From Usnea hakonensis (taxonomy: Eukaryota; Ascomycota; Lecanoromycetes; Lecanorales; Parmeliaceae), in NCBI GenBank assembly GCA_013423325.1, contig BLJB01000043.1, forward strand, positions 350,156 through 414,155: a stretch of DNA of 64,000 bases, given 5' to 3'. The notes beneath the pieces were generated by a model. The model was not told the origin of the DNA, searched no databases, and worked only from the letters and a program-made list of their open reading frames with translations. Of the stretch, positions 10,139 through 20,183 are shown one piece after another. How positions within the stretch are numbered: the first letter of the stretch is position 1; every line of letters begins with the position of its first letter. A program made the translations under genes and the position numbers.

Positions 10139-11755
10139 ATGGACATGGATCAGCCTATTGAGTTGACCTCCGAACAATCACTCGAGGTCACTGAAGCTAT
10201 TGATGCCCAAACTAGTAGCCCCAGGGCTTCACCTTCTGACGAATACTGTAAACAACTTATCTTGAACCTCACTCCTTACTCGTTGATTCCAGCAACACCC
10301 GCGAGACAGACATCGGAATACTTTGACAGCATTAACAATCTTGACCCTATCAAATTCAGCCCTCCTGATTCTAGTCAAACGCCCACCAAAACAACAATAA
10401 TGTCAGACATGTGAGCTATTCCTACGCGCGCTAGTCCTATCGGCCTCACTTAGAATTTCAAGGTCACTGAACCATTATAGGCAAACTTCGTACAGCAATT
10501 TCGCGAAGCTTAATCCATTCTATGACGATGAGCGTTACACTAAGCTAGAGGACTTCTACGAACCTCGAAAATGGAAAGTCGGCACGGAGACGGCAAGGGC
10601 TCCGCAGCCTCCACCCAAACAAGGCTACCACAAGGGCCACAAGTCGCCTGGAATATCCCATTCGCAATCCGAAGGGAACATCGACTTCCGCTCTCGTGGG
10701 ATCAAAGATCACAACCTTCGAGTTGGTAAGACATTTGCATGTGCCACTGGCGTTGATCGCGCCAGATCGAGCGAGGATACCGATGCCTCGTCCTCTTTCT
10801 CTCGAGGTCGGACTGTTACTCGCACGCCATCTCCAGTCAAGACTCTGGAAGACATCAAAGAAGACGAGGCATCCATGCCAGCACCTAGCCCCACCAAACG
10901 TTCCCGTTCGCCATTTAAGCAAATGTTTGGCGAAAATGGATGGCTTGGCAGAAGCACCAGCATGCATGAGCTTCCGAATGAGAAGTATCGCAAGAACGGT
11001 ATCAAGCATTGGGGCGAGAAGATAAAGCAACGTGTAGAGAACCTGGTGAGTCTCAAAGACTGCCCAACAAGTACACTGGCTTACGAGGACAGACCGAAGA
11101 TGTGTCGAAGGTGTCCAAGTTCATACCGACAACTCTGCACCAGTATGAATCGCTCTCGAGGTCTTCTTCCAAGACCAAGTTTCACGTCTCCCTCAGTCCC
11201 CCTTTGCAAGCCAAGCTTTATTCCGAAATGGAACTCATGATCTGCGCCACAGCCAACCAGTACCTCAACGTCCAGCAAAAGGAAGGCCGCATGACGGTTG
11301 AGAGTCTGAAAAAGGTCACTGAATGGTGGGCCAGCAAGAATCGTCCTCAAGTCATCGAGTTCATGTTCGACCAAGCGACACAGCGCGATCTCGTTCTTTA
11401 CAACTTCAAGAACTTCCGCTTCTATGGACCTAACTCCGATGATACCCTTCAAATGAATGCAATGATGCAGTCTTGGAAAGCTCTGTCTCGCGAAATGAGT
11501 GTGCGCACCTTTTGCACTCCGGACAGCGTGATCAGGAAGCACACGCATGATTGCTATAAGATATTGGAGATGCTTGGGGCTCCCTTGGTGACATTCTTGG
11601 CGTTCCAAGAGATTCAAACCAAGGCTTTGAAGGTCATGAGGGAGGAGCAGGAAAAAAGGGATGAGTATGAGACTATCAGATTTGGGGTTGAGAGGAGGTG
11701 GGAAGCTCCTACGGAAGGAGCTGAAGAGAAGGAGTTGTATAACCCATTCGCCTGA
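10139..11755 (+). CDS. Conserved-looking fungal protein of unknown function
   Basis: Protein of 499 residues from exons 10139-10410, 10481-11045 and 11093-11755 (introns of 70 and 47 bases, both GT..AG). The N-terminal 280 residues are low-complexity and Ser/Pro/charge-rich, with RTPSPVK- and SPTKRSRSPFK-type sites that resemble proline-directed kinase targets. The C-terminal 220 residues look folded and strongly constrained, with segments such as LMICATANQYL, NRPQVIEFMFDQATQRDLVLYN and SVRTFCTPDSVIRKH. It ends with a charged helix. No transmembrane segment or catalytic motif is evident. From memory, similar conserved hypothetical proteins occur in Pezizomycotina, but I cannot name a domain. 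The start is the first Met of the frame; a second Met lies two codons on. Confidence 0.7.
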
Positions 11756-12753
11756 AGGGAAGGCCTATGCCTTTCAGCTTCTCGACTCTGAATGGGCAAT
11801 GAGGATGCTTTTGCCCAGGAGCCGTTTCACTTCGCTACGGGCATCGACGTATCTTGTCGGCATGCTACCTCAGTATTGCGTTGGGGGCACGGATGTGACG
11901 GGAGCGACATTTCAGCTATGATCTTCATTTCACTCCTGCCGCCATTTGATACGGCGTTCCATTCACAAGCTGCAGGCAGTCTTATTTATTTACCAAGTTG
12001 GGGGCTTTTGAAAGGCCAGCGTCAGTTGACATGCCTTGCGTTCCCCTAATTAGTCTCCATCCAGCAATTCAGCGTTGGAGATGAAAGGGCACGGAGACTT
12101 TCCAGCCCAATTGTTGCCGTCAGACGCTTCAGAGATTTGTCTACATAGCGGAATTCAGATTACAAAGACATGAAGCAGGATTACGTATGCTGCAAAGATT
12201 GGGTCAAAGACTGGATACCTATTGGGTCGTTGCTGCCGAAGTTGCTTGCTGTGAGTACCCGAGGGAGGGTGAACCATGGTATAATATAAAAAGAAGAGCC
12301 AAAAGTAACCCCGCGCCTACCCCCAAATTAAAGTACAGTACCCAATAAAAGGTGCCCCGCATTATATTACAATTAGAGTATTTTATATTATTAGAGTATT
12401 TTGCATCATGTGTCAAAGTCTCGAGCAGGAACCCAAGCATTTCAACTTTTCCTTGCTCATTGCTCTGAGAGTATAGCGAGGGCCAATAGTTGGCATAATG
12501 TCGAAGACGACCTTCCTTTCTATTTCATAGACTTGTATACCATTGCTCCGTACCAGTATCAGTACCAGCAGAAGCTTTCTGAACGCTCTTTTTATTACCC
12601 TCTTTCTTCCCTTGCCTACAACATAAATTCCAATTGCCAACCGAATCGATCCACCTGCAGGACAGGCAACAGTACTCTTAATTCTATATCCCAAGCCTCT
12701 ACATCCTTTCATTCGCCCCATGTTTAGCTACAGCTAGTGCACCCATAGCTATC
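11756..12753. other. Intergenic, promoter and leader of the phospholipase gene
   Basis: About 1 kb without a supportable gene. Short frames on both strands near 12219-12727 have no motif and overlap each other. Pyrimidine-rich DNA before 12754 fits a leader or promoter. Confidence 0.45.
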
Positions 12754-15700
12754 ATGGCTACCTCTGAAGCCCATACCTACAGCACGTCATGTATGCTCCA
12801 TGAATCATCCAACGAATTCACTCGAAGGGCTTCGGTTGTATCTATCGATCCTCCCAAAATCAAAGCTCAATACTTCTACTGCTCAACTTTACCCATCGAC
12901 GACCCTCTTTCGCCAGTGCCTCCTCCCTCGAGCAATCCAGCCAGCAGATCTGCAAAAGTTCCGCCTAGACCCTTCTCCGTGCATGACAACATCGCCTTGG
13001 AAGAAGCCTGGCTAAAATTTCAGAAACGTGTACGCTCCAAAGAAAGCGCACCTGAGTCTGTATTCAATACTACAAATGTCGCTCCCAGAACCCAGGAGCA
13101 TATAGCGCAAAACATTAGAGATGCAAATGAAAAGCCGGCTGTTGAACCAGGAAGGACAAATAGCCGGGGTTTCGAGGCTGTGGATCTCATGCCCCAGGAC
13201 CGGAATGACATGGTCAGTAGAGCGATTTTCAATACCGCACATCCGGCTGGTCTCGGAAAGGAACACCGACCTGTAAGCCCAGATTTGACGCTATGTGATG
13301 ATCCAGAGCACATACCATTCGATGAGACCATGCCCGTTAGCTCAGAAGACATTGGTAATGACGAATCAGAGAACGGTCTCATGAAAAAGAAAAGGAGCTG
13401 GAGTCCCTTCCGCCGTAGGGATAAATTTGAGCATCCCAGAGACAGGGCCTATGCAATACCCACAGAGCCCCCATCCTCAGGAACTCAAGACGTTGGTGAA
13501 GTAAACTTTGGCTCGAGCCTTCCAGGAAGAGACACCAGTGGCACTCCTTTCTTGAGGATCCCTTCTAGAATACGGGAATCGCGATCACGCCTACGTTCAC
13601 GCTCGCGGGATCCTCCTCATTCGGCTCCAGAGGTCGGCCAAAGTGACGGTGCTCAGTCACCAGAAAGTCACTATCCGAAGATATCGTCTCCGTTAAAACC
13701 CACGTCTGAGAGATCCATCCCCGATTACGCCGGCGATGATGAAGATGGTTCCGAAAATGCTACCAGTTCACGAAGGCATTCCCTGCGCCGAAAAATGTCG
13801 AAAGTCCAAGGGCCTGAAGGCTCTCTGGTGGCTGTCGGGATGCTCCGATTGCACGTTGTCCATATGCCAAGCTTATGGGTAAGTACCCAATGCAGCATTT
13901 GAAATTTCGTCGAGTGGCTTAGTTCATGAATCTAGATGAGGCCCATATATTGGGATCCTATCCACGACGAATCATCTGTTATTCGTGGGACATGGTTTTT
14001 CAAGGACACAATGTTGCCCATCGAGTCTAGCCTTGCAAACCGCATCGAAGAAGGTTATGAATACGTGAAGCCGTGGACGAAGGCATACGTTGAGGAGATG
14101 GACAGCTGTATTGAGGTTGGTCCTGAGGCCGAGCTCAAATTAGTCTATAAATTGTGGCCAGATGCAACACCTGATCAGGAACTACTCAGAACCGCAACCA
14201 ATGCACTTGAGCCTGAACAGCAAAGGCTGCAGCAAGCCACGGTAATCGCTGAGATGACTGAGAATAAGGCTGCTGGTTTTCTGGACGGCTTCACTTCCTC
14301 TCAGAAGGAACTAGCGGATGCTAGTATCATCTACGCCAACAGCAGAGACGCCCAAATTCTGAGGGTGAGCCAGATCCCTTCCGCTTCTCGTGGACGGAAA
14401 CCCTTGGGAAATATACGCAAGGGTAAAGCTGTGGGTATACCTGTAGTTCGCGGTTTTGACATGAAGGCGTGGGAAAACTGGTATCCACCAACAAAGAGAG
14501 CTGCGGCGGCCGTACGTGCTAAAAAAGTTACTCAAGAAATCAAGAAAGCTGGCACGATATCTCCAGTGCAACGAATGTCATGTATCGCTTGTGCGTCGGC
14601 GGACGAAAGGCCGAAGCCCACTGATTTAGTACTGGTCATACATGGGTAGGCGTTATCTTTTCTTTCGGATTCTTTCTCTAACGAACATCATACTAGAATT
14701 GGACAAAAACTTTCCGAGCGTGTTGAGAGCTTCCATTTCACACACAATATCAACCGTTTCCGCAGGCAAATGAACGTCGAGCGTGAATCCGATCCGGTTA
14801 GACCCTGGTTGCGTCAGGACTTGGGAAGCATCATGGTACTGCCTGTAGGTCTTGGAAGCAGCCAGAACCGCTTTGCTCTTACACTAACGCTTCTAAAGAT
14901 CAACTGGCGTTCCAAGATGAACCTGGACGTACGTGATCCGGAGCTCAGCCCTAAAAAAACCGAGGCCGATTCTACTAAAAACTACTTTACGTTGGAGGAC
15001 ATTACCGTAGACTCTCTACCAGCTGTGCGGAACTTGATCAGCGATGTCATGCTCGATATTCCGTACTATCTCTCGCACCACAAGTCCAAGATGATGGAGG
15101 CTGTCATCCGTGAGGCCAATCGTGTTTATCGGTTATGGTGCAGCAACAACCCAGATTTCCACGAGAACGGGAGAGTACATCTCGTTGCCCATTCTTTAGG
15201 TAGTATAATGTGTCTCGATATTTTGAGCAAACAGCCGACCAAGTTGCCAAAACAATTCGATCCTAAGGCCGGCAAGATTCGTGCCGATATCTTCGAATTT
15301 GACACCAAGAGTCTCTTCTTCTGTGGCAGCCCAGCTGGATTCTTCTTGCTCCTCAACAAGGCGCATCTAATACCTCGCAAGGGTCGAGAGAAGCCAGATA
15401 CAGAAGGCGAATACGTCAATGGCAGTGTAGCTGGTGAGGTGGGTACTTATGGATGCCTTGCAGTGGATAATATCTACAACATCATGCATTATCTCGATCC
15501 AGTGGCCTATCGACTCAATGCTTGTGTTGATGTAGAATACGCAGCGGCGCTAAAACCTGCTTCTGTCCCCAGTGCCACAGAAACTTGGGCTCAGTATTTT
15601 GGCTCAGCCTTTCGCAGGAAACCGACTGTGCCTATTAGGAATACGACTGGCTTGGACACGATGCCGAGGCGTCCCACTGTCGTGAACATGCCGTCAACTG

Positions 15701-15969
15701 TTGAGATGGAAACGCACAACTTCACGAGGGAAGAGATTGCGGAGAAGCGGATGTTTCTCTTAAACGATAACGGGCAGATTGACTACACCATGCATTCTAA
15801 CGGAGGCGCTTTGGAGATCCAGTACATCAACATGCTCAGTGCGCACAGTAGCTACTGGACGATGCGGGACTTTGTGAGATTTCTTGTAATGGAGATTGGG
15901 AGGAAGCCTGGAAGGTCAGAGACGTTGAACCCTATGAAGGCGGCGAAGAAGGCGTTTGGGACGAAGTAA
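12754..15969 (+). CDS. DDHD-domain phospholipase (PA-PLA1 family, yeast Ddl1-like)
   Basis: Predicted phospholipase A1 of 1,035 residues from exons 12754-13878, 13936-14645 and 14697-15969 (introns of 57 and 51 bases). The N-terminal IKAQYFYCSTLPIDDPLSP and PPRPFSVHDNIALEEAW segments are hallmarks of the fungal branch of this family. They are followed by a long disordered, RS-rich linker (about residues 120-360). The core has RGTWFFKDTMLPIE, then DLVLVIHGIGQKL near 610-625. The lipase nucleophile elbow is VAHSLGSI, with Ser near residue 778. The C-terminal DDHD-type region includes YNIMHYLDPVAYRLNA and IDYTMHSNGGALEIQYINMLSAHSSYW, where the late Asp and His residues of the family lie. Known relatives act on phosphatidic acid or cardiolipin-type lipids at mitochondria or ER/Golgi membranes; the substrate here is inferred. 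Confidence 0.9.
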
Positions 15970-16348
15970 AGGAAGAAAGTGAATCATGATGGGAAACGGC
16001 GGTGACAATGTGTTATGCTTCGGATGACGGATTACGGTATCCACTCTCGAGATGGGTTTGAACCTTGCGCTATACCCTAGAGACACGTCTTTTGTGGGAG
16101 TAGGAGCACACTATTGTTATTATCGTTAAAGCTCTGGAAGTATCACGCCATGCAGGCGCTCCAAACCATTCCTGATCTGGATTTTCAAATATGCGGGTCA
16201 AGGGCTGACTTTCCAACGCACAGCTCGTTCACTCAACCTTCATCCCATCTGTCCACAGCACAAACGCATGCAAGTTCACTTCTAAATTCCCCCAAGTGCA
16301 GTGCTGCAACATCAAGCACCCACCCCCCCTTCCAAACCCTCTCTCCAT
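15970..16348. other. Convergent intergenic region
   Basis: Separates two genes that end toward each other, so it should carry both 3' untranslated ends. C-rich tracts near 16320-16330 were the only feature noticed. Confidence 0.45.
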
Positions 16349-16888
16349 CTAATCACCGTCACTCGGACCAAAAGCAATCTCAACATGCTTCTCCTCAATC
16401 CTTTCCCCCAGCCCCTCCCACAGCCCCCGAGCCTCATTAATCGACTTCCACACCCGCGCAATATCATCCTGGAGCTTGTACATCTCCGCCAGATTCGCAT
16501 TCGGCGTGCCCCACTGCTGATTCTCCGTCTTCATCAGCTCGAGCGCCATGGTGAGGTTCTTTTCCTCCTCGTTCTCGTGCCGGAAGGCGTCGAGGGCGGC
16601 GCGGCGGTCGCGGTGGAGCTGGGCTAGTTCGTGCGTGCAGCGCTCTTGGTGCTGGCGTTGGAGGCGGTGGGCGTGGTTGGCTTCGAGGAGGGCGGCGGTT
16701 TTGGGTTCGAGGCGGGAGAAGGGTGGGGGTTGCTGTTGTTGTTGTTGTTGATGGTGGTGGTGTGTTGGTGAGGGCATGATGGGTGGTTGTGGAAAGGTGT
16801 ATATTTGTCGGGGGATTGGTATGGGCGGTTGGGGGTTGCAGTAGACGTTTGGTGGTGTTAGCACTGGTAGGAAGAATGGACGCTGCAT
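16349..16888 (-). CDS. Q/H-rich protein with a coiled-coil-like C-terminal half, unknown function
   Basis: Single-exon frame of 179 codons with a clear ATG. The N-terminal third is Pro-rich and includes a His run followed by a Gln run, encoded by a trinucleotide microsatellite near 16731-16762. The C-terminal two thirds are strongly helical and heptad-like (HAHRLQRQHQERCTHELAQL through the MYKLQDDIARVWKSINEA segment), suggesting a coiled coil. No catalytic motif or signal peptide is seen. The opposite strand is also open but reads as low-complexity Arg/Trp/Cys. A small coiled-coil adaptor is a guess from composition only. I do not recognise a family. Confidence 0.5.
   Translation of the reverse strand: MQRPFFLPVLTPPNVYCNPQPPIPIPRQIYTFPQPPIMPSPTHHHHQQQQQQQPPPFSRLEPKTAALLEANHAHRLQRQHQERCTHELAQLHRDRRAALDAFRHENEEEKNLTMALELMKTENQQWGTPNANLAEMYKLQDDIARVWKSINEARGLWEGLGERIEEKHVEIAFGPSDGD
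16731..16762. repeat. Trinucleotide microsatellite (ttg/gtg type)
   Basis: A run of gtt repeats followed by ggt repeats on the plus strand. Read on the minus strand inside the preceding gene it encodes His and Gln runs. Length polymorphism between strains is expected for such tracts. Confidence 0.8.
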
Positions 16889-18132
16889 TGTGAAGGCTTT
16901 TTTAAACTTTATTTTTGGCTCTATTTTGCAATTTAATTGATGTTGTTCGTAAGATTAGATTTGTGTCGATACCGAGAAAGAATGTGTTGAGATGTTGATG
17001 TTTTTCTTCTCTTTTTTTTTGGGAACGGAGATGAGGCCATTGAAGGGGGCATATTGGGTCGTAATTTCCCTTGTGTCACTCACTGTCACGGCAGGACCAG
17101 CCTTCACTCCTCAGGAACCCGGGACTTTATTATCGAGCACCCACATTCGGGTTTCAATGTCGACCCAAACAACAATGCTCATAACGCATACGTTGACGGT
17201 CCATGTCAGTGGATCCCGCACGAATAACGCGATATCCAATGCAGAGAAACATCTCCAAGAGGGAAGACGTTTGATCATTCGTGTCTCCGTGATCTGCGGC
17301 TTTGCTTCCGTATTTGCCTCGTATACAGAGACGTTCAAGTATCTCCAGAATGGGGAGTAGAGCGGCTTCCAGGTCCTCTTGAAAGTAGGAACCTGCGTTA
17401 GAACCACTGGCCTTACCAGACGTTGCAGAAGCGAAAAAGGATTCGAGTGTGGGACGGTCTTTGCAAGAATTCGCAATGTTCCAAGAAGAGCGAGGTGAAC
17501 ACAGCTGCGATTCTCACGGCTCCCGTGCGCATCTTGATATCGATGACAGTCCCACTCCCATGCCCATAGGCCAGCTCTTTGAGCTTATTTTGGAAGACGG
17601 ACCCGTTGACCAAGATGGAACGGTAGTTCGATCTCATTTGGACCGATACTATTTATCCTATGTTGGGAAAGGACGTAAAATGGTTGTGGTGAGTTACGAG
17701 TTTGAAATTATTCTCAAGCAGCCAACAGAGGACGATGGCCTGGTACTCCGGGAGTCTCGTGGGCAGTCTCTTGAGGATCGGAGACGATCATTCGGACCGC
17801 AATGTCTTCAATCAAGGGCGTTTAGACCAGCTGCACGTGGCGAATCGAAGCATTGGAGGTGAAGGCCTCTTTGGCATACAGCACTGAGCGGAGGGAGCAA
17901 GGCGAGACTTCCGTAAGAAGAAGATGTATCGAGACTCAGCGATGACAGAATCGAACAGATGGCGATTCACTTTCCCAGACGATGCTATCCATTGCAGCGA
18001 TCTGAGAGGATGCAGCAGGTTATCGAGCAAGAAAAGGGAGAAACCGTAGAAGGTCGTCTTAAATTGACAACATACCCTCCATCTGTGAATCTGAGACTTG
18101 AAAGTGTCTTCACGATCCTTCAAATGGCGGGT
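16889..18132. other. Unresolved region with overlapping open frames on both strands
   Basis: No gene is called. On the minus strand one frame is open from about 17520 down to a stop at 17154. It reads with reasonable composition (an acidic helix EDLEAALLPILEILERLC), but neither a start nor splice partners could be fixed. On the plus strand frames near 17449-17890 are also open. The material may be a decayed gene or an unrecognised intron-rich one. Confidence 0.35.
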
Positions 18133-19215
18133 TCAGCCGTCAGCTTTACCATCCACTTCCTCCTTGATCTTCTTAAATACTTCCACCCCATATGCACCTA
18201 GGGCTGTTCCTACACCTACAGCAGCGGCACCTACAGTCCTCATTCTCTCATAGCCAGCCGCATCACTGACACCTCCAACGCCAATAATTTCAATGTGCTG
18301 GAGGAGCTCATGCGAGTCCAGCATGCGACGTATGGTTGCTACGTTGCCCAAAGCAAGTGGATGAAGCGCAGACCCTGCAAGGCCACCTATGCCGGTGCCG
18401 GTAGAGGAATTAAGTGCAGGGGCCAGGGATTCCGAAAGGACGAGAGAGGAACCCAGGGTATTGGTAGATGTAATGAATGATATTGGGCAGCGATCCTTGC
18501 TCGATTCAAGGAGCGCAGAAATGAGCTCATCGAATTGTATTTGGTAAGTGTACGGTGGGGTCTTGATGCCCACCATGATTCCCACACCTCCAGGATCCTC
18601 GTCAACCAAAGGTTTCTGGTACTTCAGAAGCTCATCTTTGGAGTACGCCGGAGGTGGTTTCCCAGGAATGTTCGGGCAGGAGAGATTGATCTCCATCAAG
18701 AACTTTGCGAAGATGTGTTGCGTTTGGTTCAAATTGGTTTGCAGACGCGATATGCTACGATAATGGCCAAGGACTTCAGCAGGCGATCCAGCTACAGAGA
18801 AGATGACAGGTTTAGTTGGACTATCCTCCCGGTGCAGACTTAGCAGCAGATGCTCTATCATCTCTAAATACTGACTGACAGAGAACGGGCTGTAGCCAAG
18901 AGTATTTAGACTCGAAATTGGTTCCCTAAGGGTCGTGCCTTGATGAGGCTGGCAGGCTTCAGTGCTGCGGTCTCTTCTTGTGTGACCTTTGGGCTCGAAG
19001 AAGCAATACTGGTGAGTAGCATCGTCATGCTCGAAGCCATTTGCAAGAGCAGTGCGGATCGTTATGGCGCCAGTGTATGGGCATTTGTATAAAGCTTCAA
19101 GATCTTCACTCGTGCTTGCCCATGCATTTGCCGAATTCAGCAGAGGCGGGTCAAAATACAAATGCCGGCCTTTTGACGCTTTCATGACAACGGTATATGT
19201 TGTAAAGGGCAGCAT
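18133..19215 (-). CDS. Dihydroorotate dehydrogenase, class 1A (cytosolic, fumarate-type)
   Basis: Single-exon gene of 360 residues, starting at the ATG at 19215 (the frame extends 11 codons upstream without another ATG). This enzyme oxidises dihydroorotate to orotate in pyrimidine synthesis using an FMN-bearing TIM barrel. The visible class 1A features are PPLLNSANAW at the N-terminus, the catalytic loop NLSCPNIPGKP with the catalytic Cys near residue 180, and MVGIKTPPYT. The phosphate-binding end is IIGVGGVSDAAGYERMRTVGAAAVGVGTAL. There is no mitochondrial presequence or membrane anchor, unlike the class 2 enzyme that most fungi use. Class 1A enzymes use soluble acceptors such as fumarate; that is family knowledge. 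A class 2 copy elsewhere in the genome is likely but not visible here. Confidence 0.9.
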   Translation of the reverse strand: MLPFTTYTVVMKASKGRHLYFDPPLLNSANAWASTSEDLEALYKCPYTGAITIRTALANGFEHDDATHQYCFFEPKGHTRRDRSTEACQPHQGTTLREPISSLNTLGYSPFSVSQYLEMIEHLLLSLHREDSPTKPVIFSVAGSPAEVLGHYRSISRLQTNLNQTQHIFAKFLMEINLSCPNIPGKPPPAYSKDELLKYQKPLVDEDPGGVGIMVGIKTPPYTYQIQFDELISALLESSKDRCPISFITSTNTLGSSLVLSESLAPALNSSTGTGIGGLAGSALHPLALGNVATIRRMLDSHELLQHIEIIGVGGVSDAAGYERMRTVGAAAVGVGTALGAYGVEVFKKIKEEVDGKADG

Positions 19216-20183
19216 CAAAACGAGTGAGGCAGGACAAGGAGGTTGCAATTGTGGCGCTGGCCGTACCCCCGCACTAAAGTAATGCTATTGCTCGTGAGTA
19301 TTGCGGTCATTGGTCTTTAAAATTTAAGTACCTAGAAGTCCAAGATTCTCGCTAAGAGTTATTATCCTAAGTATTTAGTCCTGCGGCACTGCAGAGGCGG
19401 GTCTTCCCTTCCCGAAAAGCCCCCGAAACCCCCCGAACACGTTGTAGAGGGGTTGTCCCAAGTACTGAAAATCCTGGACAACGCTAGTACGAGTACCCCA
19501 TAAGGTATCTGGTTTCGGAAGGATGAGGGGAGAACTGCTCATAGTGCCAGGTTTGGGACAGCACACTTGCAGACCGTAAGCGCTGATAAAGGTCGAGATA
19601 AATGAATGGCAGTGGCAGTAAGTGGTAGCGAAAAGTGATTAGACATAGCTTTTGTCATGGGCATATATGTACAGTTTATAAGTTTCTTTCCTGATGCCGT
19701 TCTCCCAGAATTTGATCTACAAAATATGGAACTTCGTACGGTACTCCCACGGATATCCTAACGCCAGGGTATCCTCGCTGAAATGACTGCAATCGTCCCC
19801 TCCGTCTAGATCCACATGTGCGACGTAAATGTCGTATCCGAGCGTCGCTGTAATGGATGCACGTGTAAATGCAATGGGATTAACGCCTGAAGATGGATGC
19901 TCTTAATATCGCCGTATTCAAGAAATCTTCGAAGAAAGTGCGGAGATGAACGAGATAACGTGAGCTGATCAGACAAAATGTGCGTCTCTGATGTTGTGCT
20001 GCGAGAGCAGAAAGTAGTCGAAGCTGAAGGTAGTAAGTCAGGTTCAAGGGCGTGTTGTGCGAGGGCTCCCCGTCGGCACAGGCTGCGAGTCTAGACATTG
20101 GGCCGTCTAGTAGGAATCCGAAATCCAAAGTGCGAGGTTGGGACCAAATTGGACAAGTTCCGAGATTTGTACTATACTAGGCC
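19216..20183. other. Intergenic, nothing recognised
   Basis: About 970 bases upstream of the dehydrogenase and downstream of the retropepsin-like gene. Only short unsupported frames. A repeated gggggttg/ccccgaac-like composition near 19410-19460 is all I noticed. Confidence 0.45.

Noticed and set aside
10545..11056. Minus-strand frames of 115-161 codons
   Set aside because: They are antisense to a well-supported spliced plus-strand gene and have Arg/Leu-rich, shadow-like composition.
12219..12727. Overlapping frames on both strands before the phospholipase gene
   Set aside because: They overlap each other, carry no motif, and sit in pyrimidine-rich promoter DNA.
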